From the NCBI GenBank assembly GCA_016716325.1, contig JADJWO010000001.1:1488001-1552000 (forward strand): a stretch of DNA of 64,000 nt, read 5' to 3'. This DNA comes from Nitrosomonadales bacterium. GTDB lineage: Bacteria > Pseudomonadota > Gammaproteobacteria > Burkholderiales > Gallionellaceae. Position 1 is the first letter of the stretch; every line of letters starts with the position of its first letter. Below the pieces are notes generated by a model. The model was not told the DNA's origin, ran no database searches, and was given only the letters and a program-made list of their open reading frames with translations. The translations under genes were made by a program, and so were the position numbers. Shown piece after piece: positions 18,677 to 27,337 of this stretch.

Positions 18677-19996
18677 ATGCCTGCTTCCACCTCCGCCGAT
18701 TTCGTTGCCTGGTTCCGCTCCGTCGCACCCTACATCAACGCCTTTCGCGGCAAGACCTTCGTGATCGCGTTCGGCGGTGAGGTGGTTGCCGACGGCAAGT
18801 TCGTCGAGCTGGCCCACGATTTCAACCTGCTCGCCGCGCTCGGCATCCGGCTGGTGCTGGTGCATGGCGCGCGCCCGCAGATCGAGCAGCACCTGGCAAA
18901 GAACAACCTGGATGACGCCTACCACCAGGGCGTGCGCATGACCGACGCCGAGAGCATGCAATGCGTCAAGGAGGCCGTCGGACGGGTGCGCGTCGAGATC
19001 GAAGCGTTGCTGTCGATGGGACTGGCGAATTCGCCGATGGCCAATGCCGACATCCGCGTCGCGGGCGGTAATTTCATCACCGCGCAACCGATCGGCGTGA
19101 TCAACGGCGTGGACCTGCAGCACACCGGCAGCGTGCGCAAGGTGGATGTCACCGCGCTGAACGATCGCATGGACTTCGGCGAAGTGGTGCTGCTCTCACC
19201 GCTCGGTTATTCGCCGACCGGCGAAGTATTCAACGTCACGCTGGAAGACGTCGCCACCGCCACCGCCATCGCGCTGGACGCCGACAAGCTGGTATTCCTG
19301 ATGGACACTGACGGCGTGCAGATTAAGAAAGGCGAACTGCTCAAGGAACTCACCGTCGTGCAGGCGCAGGGGGTGCTGGCCGGCAAGCGCAAGTTGCCTG
19401 CGGACGTGAGCCTGTTCCTGCCCTGTGCGATACGCGCCTGCGAAGCCGGGGTATCGCGCACCCATCTGATCAGCCGCCACACCGACGGCGCTGTGTTACA
19501 GGAACTGTTCAGCGACGACGGCATCGGCACCATGGTGGTGGAAAGCACGCTCAACACCCTGCGCGATGCCAGCATCGAGGATGTCGGCGGCATCCTGCAT
19601 CTGCTGCGCCCGCTGGAAGCCGAGGGCATCCTGGTACGGCGTTCGCGCGAACTGCTGGAACGCGAGATCGCGCGCTTCGTGGTGCTGGAACACGACCATC
19701 GCATCATCGGCTGCGCCGCGCTGTACCCGTTCCCGAACGAGGCGGCGGCGGAACTCGCCTGCCTGGCTGTGGACACGCAATACCGCGACCGCGGCTACGG
19801 CGAGGCGATCCTCAACCACATGATCTCGGTCGCCAAGGCGCAAGAGTTGCAGAAGCTGTTCGTGCTGACCACGCGCACCGCGCACTGGTTCATCGAGCGC
19901 GGCTTCAAGGAGGGCGACGTCGCGGAGTTGCCCGAGCAGAAGAAGGTGCTGTACAACTACCGGCGCAAATCCAAGGTGTTCGCGCGCAAGCTCTAG
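18677..19996 (+). CDS. argA: amino-acid N-acetyltransferase (N-acetylglutamate synthase)
   Basis: A 439-residue protein: an amino-acid-kinase-like N-terminal domain (VIAFGGEVVADGKFVELAHD, then LVLVHGARPQIEQHL) followed by a GNAT acetyltransferase domain (LAVDTQYRDRGYGEAIL). It acetylates glutamate in the first step of arginine synthesis; the N-terminal domain normally binds the feedback inhibitor arginine. I set the start at ATG 18677, which has AGGGAG 6 bases upstream and gives the usual family length, rather than an ATG 48 bases upstream. Its TAG stop is part of the CTAG flanking the MITE that follows. Confidence 0.95.
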   Translation: MPASTSADFVAWFRSVAPYINAFRGKTFVIAFGGEVVADGKFVELAHDFNLLAALGIRLVLVHGARPQIEQHLAKNNLDDAYHQGVRMTDAESMQCVKEAVGRVRVEIEALLSMGLANSPMANADIRVAGGNFITAQPIGVINGVDLQHTGSVRKVDVTALNDRMDFGEVVLLSPLGYSPTGEVFNVTLEDVATATAIALDADKLVFLMDTDGVQIKKGELLKELTVVQAQGVLAGKRKLPADVSLFLPCAIRACEAGVSRTHLISRHTDGAVLQELFSDDGIGTMVVESTLNTLRDASIEDVGGILHLLRPLEAEGILVRRSRELLEREIARFVVLEHDHRIIGCAALYPFPNEAAAELACLAVDTQYRDRGYGEAILNHMISVAKAQELQKLFVLTTRTAHWFIERGFKEGDVAELPEQKKVLYNYRRKSKVFARKL

Positions 19997-20145
19997 GGAT
20001 GCGCTGAATAAGTATGATTTTGTCGTTCCCGCGAAAGCGGGAACCCGGTTAAATCAACAAGCTGGATTCCCGCTTTGCGAGCAGCCGCTATGCGGCTTGC
20101 CTGCTTACCCCTTTGCGCGGAAATGACGACTTGATCAGCTCGTCC
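19997..20145. mobile_element. MITE-like element with IS5-type ends, flanked by CTAG
   Basis: A 149-bp non-coding element between the convergent genes argA and the two-domain kinase. Ends are inverted repeats: GGATGCGCTGAATAAGT on the left, and on the right the complement of GGACGAGCTGATCAAGT. CTAG flanks both sides (19993-19996, 20146-20149), matching the YTAR target of the IS5 group. The interior holds two REP-like palindromes (GTTCCCGCGAAAGCGGGAAC and a second one). The second palindrome is split by a foreign segment of about 39 bp with its own hairpin (CCGC-TAT-GCGG). A 110-bp relative lies at 34383-34492. No transposase is encoded. Confidence 0.75.
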
Positions 20146-21708
20146 CTAGGTAATACCGAGCAGCGCCTCCAGTTCGTTCCAGCCGTTCCGTCCCGCGAAG
20201 TCCGCAGCACAACCAAGCTCCGACGATGACAGCGGCTCGGCTGAAGCCGCCAGTTTTTCCAACACTGCGACATCCGCTTCCGAAGCATCGCCTGCCTGCG
20301 CCTGACGCCGGGCGATGCGCTCTCGCAACATCCGCTGGTCTGACAGCATCGCGGCAATGGCGAATGGCACGCGCATCTGCCTCGCCAATTCGTGGAAGCT
20401 CGCGCGCTCCTCCTGTTTGAGGAAGGCCGCATCGACGATCACCGGAAATCCGTATCCGATCAGCTCGTGCGCAAGCTCAAGCAGACGCGCGTAAGTGCGC
20501 TGCGTGGCCGTCGCGCTGTAAATGCCCTCGCCGAAGCGGGAACGGCTGTCATCCAGCGCACCGAGACCGTGCAGACGCTTGCGCTCGACATCCGAGCGGA
20601 TGCGGATCGCGCCGAAGCGCTCCAGCGCGGCCTGCGCAAAAGTGGTCTTGCCGGAACCGGGCAGGCCGTGCGTGAGGATCAGCGCGGGTGCTGGCCTGGC
20701 GAGACAGTTGCGCGCCAGCACCAGGTAACTGCGGCTGGCGCGCAACCGTTCGTTCGCCGCGCGCCGCGACAAGCCGGATTGTGCAGCGCGGATCGCATCG
20801 ACCTTGGCGCGTACCGTGGCGCGGTAAGACAGGTAGAAGCGCAGTACCGCCACGCTGCCGTAATCACCGGTGCTTTCCAGCCATGCGTTCAATAGCCGCC
20901 AGGCCAGGTCGGGGCGCTCGCGGTGCAGCAGGTCCATCACCGGGAAGGCCAGTTCGTCCATCACGTCGATCCAGCGCAGCGCAGGATTGAACTCGATGCC
21001 ATCGAACGGCACCGGCTCGTCGCCGATCAGCGCGATGTTGCCCAGATGCAGGTCGCCGTGGCATTCGCGCACAAAGCCCGCCCTGCACCGCTGCGCGAAG
21101 ATAGCGGCGCATGCTGCCAGCTCGGCCTCCGTCGCCGCTTTCAGCTCCGCCACTTCATCTGCCGCATCCGGCCATGACCGTAACGGTTCGAAGTTCTGCA
21201 GCGCATCCTTGCTAATCTCGGCGGCACTGCCAAACAGCGGGGCGGGCGGCGTGGCAGGTAGCCCGGCATGGAAGCCGGCAATGACAGCAGCGAGCCGGTC
21301 GATGTGCTTCGGCATGATCTTGCCGCGCAACAACAGACCATCCATCAGGCAGTCATCGGGGAAACGCCGCATCTTCACCGCGTATTCGATGGCGGGCTGC
21401 GCGCCGAACTGCGGGTGATCTGGATCGCCGCCGATGGACACGGTACCGAGATACAACTGCGGCGCAAGACGCCGGTTCAGCCGGACCTCTTCATCGCAGC
21501 AATGCTTGCGCAGCTCCAGCGTGGAAAAATCGAGGAAGCCCAGGGACAGCGGCTTCTTGATCTTGTAGACGTAGCGCCCGGCCAGCAGCACCCACGAGAT
21601 GTGCGTCTCAACCAGTCGCACATGAGGCACCGCATCGGGGTAGCGGCGCGGATCGAGCAACGCGGCGACCAGCCGCTGTTGCAATTGGAATGACTGCCCG
21701 GAAACCAT
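20146..21708 (-). CDS. two-domain kinase: aminoglycoside-phosphotransferase-like plus P-loop kinase
   Basis: A 520-residue protein. The N-terminal two thirds resembles aminoglycoside phosphotransferase-type kinases: KIKKPLSLGFLDFST supplies the nucleotide-binding Lys region, and ECHGDLHLGNIAL with PFDGIEFNPALRWIDV carries the catalytic and metal-binding Asp residues. The C-terminal third is a small P-loop kinase with Walker A GLPGSGKTTFA and a later DAAFLKQEER motif, like the COG0645 group. Such fusions are widespread but their substrate is unknown, and there is no reason to call it antibiotic resistance. I prefer ATG 21708 (AGGA 6 bases upstream) to 21738. Its TAG stop lies in the CTAG flank of the MITE. 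Confidence 0.8.
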   Translation of the reverse strand: MVSGQSFQLQQRLVAALLDPRRYPDAVPHVRLVETHISWVLLAGRYVYKIKKPLSLGFLDFSTLELRKHCCDEEVRLNRRLAPQLYLGTVSIGGDPDHPQFGAQPAIEYAVKMRRFPDDCLMDGLLLRGKIMPKHIDRLAAVIAGFHAGLPATPPAPLFGSAAEISKDALQNFEPLRSWPDAADEVAELKAATEAELAACAAIFAQRCRAGFVRECHGDLHLGNIALIGDEPVPFDGIEFNPALRWIDVMDELAFPVMDLLHRERPDLAWRLLNAWLESTGDYGSVAVLRFYLSYRATVRAKVDAIRAAQSGLSRRAANERLRASRSYLVLARNCLARPAPALILTHGLPGSGKTTFAQAALERFGAIRIRSDVERKRLHGLGALDDSRSRFGEGIYSATATQRTYARLLELAHELIGYGFPVIVDAAFLKQEERASFHELARQMRVPFAIAAMLSDQRMLRERIARRQAQAGDASEADVAVLEKLAASAEPLSSSELGCAADFAGRNGWNELEALLGIT

Positions 21709-21762
21709 CGTGCTTCCTGCGGAAAGGCCTGCGGCCATGTTACCGCCCTGCCGATGAACGGG

Positions 21763-23019
21763 CTAGCCCGATCCGGGCAGCGGCTCGTTCCACGGCGCAA
21801 CCTTGAACAGCAACAGCATCCCCGGTATCGCCAGCAGTACGCACAGCAGGAAGAACGTCGTCCAACCCATCGACTCAACCAGCCATCCTGTCGCGGCATT
21901 CGCGAAGGTGCGCGGGATCGCCATCAGGCTGGTGAACAGCGCGAACTGGGTGGCGGTATAGGCGGGATGGGTGGTGCGGGCGATGAAGGCGACGAAGGCG
22001 ACGGTGCCCAGGCCCACACCCAGTGCTTCCATGCCGATGACGATGGCGAGCTGGGTGCGTTCGGCGACGCCGATCTCGGTGAAGGGACCGTGCGAGGCGA
22101 GCCAGGCGAAGCCGAAGATGGACACCACCTGCACCACACCGAACAGCCACAGCGCACGATTGATGCCGATCTTCACCATCCACAGTCCGCCCAGCATGCC
22201 GCCGATGATGGAGGGCCACAGGCCGGCGTTCTTGGCGATGAGGCCGATGTCGGTCTTGCTGAACCCCATGTCCAGATAGAACGGCGTGGCGAGCGCGGTG
22301 CACATACTGTCGCCGAGTTTGTAGAACAGCAAAAAGGCCAGCACCAGCAGCGCGCTGTTCCAGCCGTTGCGCGTGATGAATTCATGGAACGGTTCCACCA
22401 CCGCCTCGCGCAACGTCTTGGGCGGTGAGGCGCGGTGCGGTTCGCTCACCATCAGCGTCATGGCAACGCCGGGCAGCATGAATAATGCGGTGATGATGAA
22501 CACCCAGTCCCACGCCATGTGGTCGGCGAGGATCAGCGACAGCGAACCGGGCACCAGCCCGGCGACGCGGTAAGCGTTGACGTGGATGGCGTTGCCGAGG
22601 CCCAGTTCCACATCGTTCAGCAGTTCGCGGCGATAGGCATCGAGCGCGATGTCCTGCGTGGCGGAGAGGAAGGCGAGCAGCGTGCAGAACAGCACGATGG
22701 CAGTCATGTCGGTCTGCGGCGAGAAGCCGCCGAGCGTGGCGATCACGGCCAGCAGGCCGATCTGCGTCAGCAGCATCCAGCCGCGCCGCCGACCAAGTAT
22801 CGGCAATACATAGCGATCAAGAAAGGGCGACCAGATGAACTTCCAGGTGTAGGGAAACTGGATCAACGCGAACAGTCCGATGGTCTTGAGGTCGACCTGT
22901 TCGGTACGCAACCAGGCCGGGACCAGATTGAACAGCAGGAACAGCGGCAGGCCGGAGGCGAAACCCGTGAAGACGCATATCAACATGCGCTTGGTGAAGA
23001 GTTGCTGCCAGACGGTCAC
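21763..23019 (-). CDS. ampG: AmpG-like muropeptide permease (MFS)
   Basis: About 418 residues with roughly 12-14 membrane segments. FTGFASGLPLFLLFNLVPAW, YTWKFIWSPFLDRYVLP and SATQDIALDAYRRELL are AmpG family signatures. AmpG imports anhydro-muropeptides from the periplasm for cell-wall recycling. I set the start at GTG 23019, preceded by GAGGTG 5 bases upstream; the longer frame to 23067 would translate a repeat. It is 54 bp downstream of nothing but a spacer before the kinase gene, so both may be cotranscribed. No beta-lactamase gene is nearby. Confidence 0.9.
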   Translation of the reverse strand: MTVWQQLFTKRMLICVFTGFASGLPLFLLFNLVPAWLRTEQVDLKTIGLFALIQFPYTWKFIWSPFLDRYVLPILGRRRGWMLLTQIGLLAVIATLGGFSPQTDMTAIVLFCTLLAFLSATQDIALDAYRRELLNDVELGLGNAIHVNAYRVAGLVPGSLSLILADHMAWDWVFIITALFMLPGVAMTLMVSEPHRASPPKTLREAVVEPFHEFITRNGWNSALLVLAFLLFYKLGDSMCTALATPFYLDMGFSKTDIGLIAKNAGLWPSIIGGMLGGLWMVKIGINRALWLFGVVQVVSIFGFAWLASHGPFTEIGVAERTQLAIVIGMEALGVGLGTVAFVAFIARTTHPAYTATQFALFTSLMAIPRTFANAATGWLVESMGWTTFFLLCVLLAIPGMLLLFKVAPWNEPLPGSG

Positions 23020-23109
23020 GGATGCACCTCTGTGTGTGTTTTCCCTCTCCCCCGGCCCCTCTCCCACTTGTGGGAGAGGGGAGCCATTATTCCTTCTCCC
23101 GCTTGCGGG

Positions 23110-23165
23110 ATAACCAACGACTTGGCTGCGGGTTCTTGCAGCCTGGTCGGATGGCTAGTTGCTTC
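23110..23165. repeat. dispersed hairpin element, copy 1
   Basis: AACCA at 23112 and TAGTT near 23160 bound a nested imperfect hairpin with inner stems CGAC/GTCG and GGCTGC/GCAGCC. It directly abuts a CCCGCTTGCGGG palindrome (23099-23110). Four relatives lie at 29317, 39035, 40100 and 60313. It sits in the metW-ampG spacer. Confidence 0.65.
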
Positions 23166-23196
23166 TCCCAGAGGGCCAGGGAGATGGCTCACCGAA

Positions 23197-23811
23197 TCAC
23201 ACCCCACGCTGGAACCGGTACACCGCAGTGCTGCCGAGCAGGTTGGGCAACAGGCCGATCTCCTGGTCGCCGGTCATCACGCGGCGTTCCAGCACCGCCA
23301 CATGGTGGTCGCGGCAGAACGACTCGAAATCGTGCAGCGTGCATAGGTGCACGTTGGGCGTGTCGTACCACTGGTAGGGCAGTTCGCGCGACACCGGCAT
23401 GTTGCCGAGCAACACGTCATAACGGTTGCGCCAGTAGCTGAAGTTCGGGAAGCTGACGATGCCCTGCCGCCCGACGCGCAGCATCTCCTGGATCAGCGGT
23501 TCGGTATGGCGGGTCGCTTGCAGGGTCTGCGACAGGATCACGAAATCGAACGAATCGTCCTCGAAATCCGACAGCCCCGTATCGAGGTCGTTCTGGATCA
23601 CGTTCAGGCCGGCCGTGATGCAGGAAACGATATCGACGTCATCGATCTCCACGCCGTAACCGCTCACTGCGCGCGTCTCCTTGAGATAGCGCAGCAGGCT
23701 GCCGTCGCCGCAGCCAAGGTCGAGCACCGTCGCGCCGTTCGGTATCCAGGCGGCGATCGCGGCGAAGTCCGGGCGATCTGTGACCAGTTTGGCGATGTCG
23801 TTCCGGTTCAT
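23197..23811 (-). CDS. metW: methionine biosynthesis protein MetW
   Basis: A 204-residue methyltransferase-fold protein of the MetW family: VLDLGCGDGSLLRYLKE is the S-adenosylmethionine-type glycine motif, YGVEIDD the acidic residue, and DFVILSQTLQATRHTEPLIQ the family signature. MetW pairs genetically with MetX in many proteobacteria and is needed for full homoserine acyltransferase function there. ATG 23811 has AAGGAGG 4 bases upstream. It is separated from metX by a 173-bp tandem repeat array whose units carry a similar AAGGAGG...ATG. Confidence 0.93.
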   Translation of the reverse strand: MNRNDIAKLVTDRPDFAAIAAWIPNGATVLDLGCGDGSLLRYLKETRAVSGYGVEIDDVDIVSCITAGLNVIQNDLDTGLSDFEDDSFDFVILSQTLQATRHTEPLIQEMLRVGRQGIVSFPNFSYWRNRYDVLLGNMPVSRELPYQWYDTPNVHLCTLHDFESFCRDHHVAVLERRVMTGDQEIGLLPNLLGSTAVYRFQRGV

Positions 23812-23853
23812 GCCGCCTCCTTTATATGCACCAGACCATTCACAAGCCTGCCA

Positions 23854-24262
23854 CTTCGGCGTCCGGCGTCACTCGCGGACGGTCGCATCCCCGCTGCGCG
23901 GGGCCCCTGCTTCCTGTTGGCTCCGGCATAACCTGAAGGTGAGCCTGCGCCGCAACAAGCCGCTACGCGTCGTGTTGTCATGCCGACGCCTCCTTTACGT
24001 ATGAAGAGCAATCCACGATCCGGTATCTTCGGCGTCCGGCGTCACTCGCGGACGGTCGCATCCCCGCTGCGCGGGGCCCCTGCTTCCGGTTGGCTCCGGC
24101 ATAACCTGAAGGTGAGCCTGCGCCGCAACAAGCCGCTACGCGTCGTGTTGTCATGCCGACGCCTCCTTTACGTATGAAGAGCAATCCACGATCCGGCATC
24201 TTCGGCGTCCGGCGTCACTCGCGGACGGTCGCATCCCCGCTGCGCGGGGCCCCTGCTTCCTG
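23854..24262. repeat. 173-bp tandem repeat array between metX and metW
   Basis: Two full units (starting 23854 and 24027) and a third partial unit (24200-24262) repeat with a period of exactly 173 bp. Each unit contains a CCCCGCTGCGCGGGG palindrome and, on the minus strand, AAGGAGG followed by ATG, resembling the metW initiation site. The third unit ends next to the metX stop. Small frames of 67-73 codons run from those ATGs, but they are repeat-derived and change frame between units because 173 is not a multiple of three. Confidence 0.9.
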
Positions 24263-24263
24263 C

Positions 24264-25403
24264 TCATGCCGCCACCTCCTTCGCAACGTTGTTCAGGTAG
24301 GCGCGCATCACCTCGAAATAATGCGGGTGTTCCATCAGGAAGGAATCGTGGCCGTGTGTGGAGGTGATCTCGGCATAACTGACATTGCGCCGGTTGTGCA
24401 GCAGCGGCCGCACGATCTCCCGCGAACGTTGCGGCGAGAAACGCCAGTCGGTGGTGAACGAGATCACCAGAAAATCCGCTTTGGCGCGCGCGAACGCGCG
24501 GTTCAGATTGCCATCGAAATCGTGCGCGGGATCGAAATAGTCCAGCGCCTTGGTCATCAGCAGATAGGTGTTGGCGTCGAAACGGGTGGCGAACTTGTCG
24601 CCCTGATAGCGCAAATAGGATTCGATCTCGAACTCGACCTCGTAGCCGTAGTTGAACTGTCCGAAGCGCAACCCGCGCCCGAACTTGTTCGCCATCGCGT
24701 CATCCGACAGGTAGGTGATATGTCCCAGCATGCGTGCCAGGCGCAGCCCGCGCGTCGGCACCACGCCATGCTGGTAGAAATCGCCACCATGGAAATCGGG
24801 GTCGGTCAGGATCGCGTTGCGTGCCACATCGTTGAAGGCGATGTTCTCCGCCGTCAGGTGCGGCGCGGCGGCGATCACCAGCGCGTGGCGCACGCGTTCG
24901 GGGAACGACAGCGACCATTGCAGGGCCTGCATCCCGCCGAGGCTGCCGCCCATCACGGCGGCGAATCTCTCGATGCCGAGCCGGTCGGCCAGCCGCGCCT
25001 GCGCTTCCACCCAGTCATCCACCGTGATGACCGGGAAGCTCGCGCCATACGGTCTGCCGGTTTGCGGGTCGATCGAAGACGGCCCGGTCGAGCCGTGGCA
25101 GCCGCCGAGATTGTTCACGCCGATCACGAAGAACCGGTCGGTATCGACCGGCTTGCCCGGGCCGACCATGTTGTCCCACCAGCCCGTGCTCTTCGGGTCG
25201 TCCGCGTAATGCCCCGCAATGTGATGGTTGCCGGACAGCGCGTGGCAGATCAGGATCGCATTCGACCGGTCGGCATTCAGCGTGCCATAGGTCTCGTACA
25301 CCAGCTCATAGCGCGGCAACACCGCACCGCTGCGGAAGGTCAGCGGGGTGTCGAAAGTGGCGCGCTGCACACTGACATTGCCGATGCTATTGGCTGTTTC
25401 CAA
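24264..25403 (-). CDS. metX: homoserine O-acyltransferase (MetX)
   Basis: About 379 residues of the alpha/beta-hydrolase MetX family: nucleophile Ser in VMGGSLGGMQALQW, Asp in VISFTTDWRFSP and His in STHGHDSFLMEHP. It acylates homoserine with acetyl- or succinyl-CoA in methionine synthesis; the sequence alone does not tell which, although proteobacterial MetX paired with MetW is often a succinyltransferase. I place the start at TTG 25403, because GGAG lies 8 bases upstream; a TTG at 25424 falls inside the T-run of a terminator. The upstream leader reads as a SAM-II riboswitch, so repression by S-adenosylmethionine is likely. Confidence 0.92.
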   Translation of the reverse strand: METANSIGNVSVQRATFDTPLTFRSGAVLPRYELVYETYGTLNADRSNAILICHALSGNHHIAGHYADDPKSTGWWDNMVGPGKPVDTDRFFVIGVNNLGGCHGSTGPSSIDPQTGRPYGASFPVITVDDWVEAQARLADRLGIERFAAVMGGSLGGMQALQWSLSFPERVRHALVIAAAPHLTAENIAFNDVARNAILTDPDFHGGDFYQHGVVPTRGLRLARMLGHITYLSDDAMANKFGRGLRFGQFNYGYEVEFEIESYLRYQGDKFATRFDANTYLLMTKALDYFDPAHDFDGNLNRAFARAKADFLVISFTTDWRFSPQRSREIVRPLLHNRRNVSYAEITSTHGHDSFLMEHPHYFEVMRAYLNNVAKEVAA

Positions 25404-25414
25404 TATATTCGCTC

Positions 25415-25452
25415 CAAAAAACAAAACCCGTTCAGCTTGCGCGGGACGGGTT
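25415..25452 (-). terminator. terminator-like expression platform before metX
   Basis: On the minus strand AACCCGT (25452-25446) pairs with ACGGGTT (25431-25425), followed at once by TTTTGTTTTTT. The 14-nt loop contains CGCAAGCTGA, a perfect complement of TCAGCTTGCG in the aptamer, which suggests a switch between alternative pairings. Confidence 0.7.
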
Positions 25453-25510
25453 GCCTCGCTTTAGCTGGTATGTTTAGAGTGCCCCGCAAGCTGATGTCAA
25501 ATCGGCACTG
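25453..25510 (-). promoter_or_regulatory. SAM-II riboswitch aptamer upstream of metX
   Basis: Read on the minus strand, P1 pairs AGTGCC (25509-25504) with GGCACT (25483-25478). GATTTGA follows the 5' arm, GCTTGC precedes the 3' arm, and TAAACA then GCTAAA (25465-25460) follow it. This order of conserved segments is that of the SAM-II (metA) class. It precedes metX, a normal target of that class, and a terminator hairpin. The match is from memory of the consensus; a covariance-model search was not possible. Confidence 0.72.
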
Positions 25511-25612
25511 GTAAAACGATTGTCCCTTCAACCGAACGAACGACGCCCGTCAGGTCATGGGGCGCAGTTTCCGTGTTTTGCGAATGGCTGTCAATCGGTC
25601 GCATGCCGGCCG

Positions 25613-27337
25613 TCAGGCGTTGAGACGGTACAGCAGTTCGCGGATCTTCAGCGGATCTTCGGCACGCAATATCTTCTGCGTCAGCGCCGCGATCTCCGGC
25701 AAGTTGGTGGTCAGCACGCGCTGCTTGACGCCGGGCACCTGCGACGACGCCATCGATAACTGGCGCAGCCCCATGCCCAGCAGCAGGCGCGTGTAGACCA
25801 GTTCGCCGGCCATCTCGCCGCACACCGACACCGGCACGCCGAGCCGGTTGGAAGTGGTGATGACGTGCGACAGCAGATGCAGCACGGCGGGATGCAGGGG
25901 ATCGTAGAGATGCGCGACATCCTCGTCGGTACGGTCGATCGCCAGCGTGTACTGGATCAGGTCGTTGGTGCCGATGGACAGGAAGTCGAGCTTCTTCGCA
26001 AACACGTTCAGCGCCAGCGCGGCGGCGGGGATCTCGATCATGCCGCCGATCCCGACTTCGCGATTGTAGGGAATATCCTCGCGATCCAGACTTTCTTTGG
26101 TTGCGGCGATGAACTGCAACGTCTGGTTCAGTTCCGATACCCCGGAAAGCATCGGCACCAGTATTTTCACGTTGCCATAGTGCGAGGCGCGCAGCAGCGC
26201 GCGCAACTGGGTGCGGAACAATTGCGGTTCGGCCAGGCATAACCGTATCGCGCGCAGACCCAGTGCGGGATTGTTGGCCACGCGTTCCGCGCCGCTGATC
26301 TGCTTGTCGGCACCCAGGTCGAAAGTGCGGATGGTGACCGGCTGGCCTTCCATGCCGACCGCCGCCGCACGATAGGCTTCGAACTGCTCGTCCTCGCCGG
26401 GCAGTTCTTCGCGGTTGAGGAACAGGAACTCGCTGCGGAACAGGCCGATACCGGTCGCGCCGTTCTCCCTGGCCTCGGTGATGTCCTCCGGTTTCTCGAT
26501 GTTGGCGTACAGGTCGATGGGCGTATCGTCCAGCGTGGTGGCGCGCGCGGTGCGTAGCCGCCTGAGTTTCTTGCGCTCCAGCTCCCGTTCGCTCTGGCGC
26601 AGCCGGTATTCGGCAAGGATGGACTTGTCCGGATTGACGATCAGCACACCCTGGTCGCCGTCCAGGATCAGCAGATCATCCTCGCAGACCAACTGGCGCG
26701 CGTTGTGCAGGCCGACCACGCACGGCGTGTTCAGGCTGCGCGCCACGATGGCGGTGTGCGAAGTCGCGCCGCCGACATCGGTGACGAATGCGGCAAAGTG
26801 TTGCGGCTTGAACTGGATCAGGTCGGCAGGGCTCAGATCGTGCGCCACCATGATGGTCTCGGTATCGCGGCGCGGCAGCGGCGGCTGGCCGCCGGGCAGT
26901 CCGAGCAACTGCTTGAGCAGCCGCTCGGCAACCTGTTTCACGTCGGCCTGCCGTTCGCGCAGGTAGGCGTCCTCGAATTCATCGAACTGCGCGACCAGTG
27001 CCGCCGTCTGGACCTTGAGCGCCCATTCCGCGTTGCATTGTTCCTTGGCGATCATATCGCGTGGCGCAACGCTCAGTTGAGGGTCGTCCAGGATCATCTG
27101 GTGCAATTCGAGGAAGGCGTCGAACTCGGCCGCCGCATAGTTCGGACGGTTGCCGCGCAGCGTCGCCAACTCGGTGCGCGTAGCCTGCAATGCCGCATCG
27201 AACCGCGCGAGCTCGCCGTCGACAAGTTGCTTCGGCAATACGTAATGCGCCACCTCCAGCGAAGTATGCGAGATCAGGTGCGCATGGCCGATGGCGATGC
27301 CTCCGGAGACCGCAATGCCATGCAATGTAAAGCTCAT
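25613..27337 (-). CDS. ptsI: phosphoenolpyruvate-protein phosphotransferase (PTS enzyme I)
   Basis: A 574-residue enzyme I, normal length. The phosphohistidine is His 194 in VGGATSHTAIVARSL; GIGLFRSEFLFLNRE and the C-terminal SIGTNDLIQYTLAIDRTDE with SVCGEMAG form the PEP-binding barrel. It passes phosphate from PEP to HPr. It overlaps ptsH by 4 bp. No sugar permease gene is nearby, so this looks like a regulatory PTS with EIIA-Man and HPr. Confidence 0.96.
   Translation of the reverse strand: MSFTLHGIAVSGGIAIGHAHLISHTSLEVAHYVLPKQLVDGELARFDAALQATRTELATLRGNRPNYAAAEFDAFLELHQMILDDPQLSVAPRDMIAKEQCNAEWALKVQTAALVAQFDEFEDAYLRERQADVKQVAERLLKQLLGLPGGQPPLPRRDTETIMVAHDLSPADLIQFKPQHFAAFVTDVGGATSHTAIVARSLNTPCVVGLHNARQLVCEDDLLILDGDQGVLIVNPDKSILAEYRLRQSERELERKKLRRLRTARATTLDDTPIDLYANIEKPEDITEARENGATGIGLFRSEFLFLNREELPGEDEQFEAYRAAAVGMEGQPVTIRTFDLGADKQISGAERVANNPALGLRAIRLCLAEPQLFRTQLRALLRASHYGNVKILVPMLSGVSELNQTLQFIAATKESLDREDIPYNREVGIGGMIEIPAAALALNVFAKKLDFLSIGTNDLIQYTLAIDRTDEDVAHLYDPLHPAVLHLLSHVITTSNRLGVPVSVCGEMAGELVYTRLLLGMGLRQLSMASSQVPGVKQRVLTTNLPEIAALTQKILRAEDPLKIRELLYRLNA

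Noticed and set aside
20146..21708. Aminoglycoside resistance gene
   Set aside because: The APH-like domain is fused to a P-loop kinase and only shares the general kinase motifs; nothing points to antibiotic substrates.
23808..24199. Small frames of 67 and 73 codons in the metX-metW spacer
   Set aside because: They arise from the 173-bp repeat and shift frame from unit to unit; kept as a regulatory question, not as genes.
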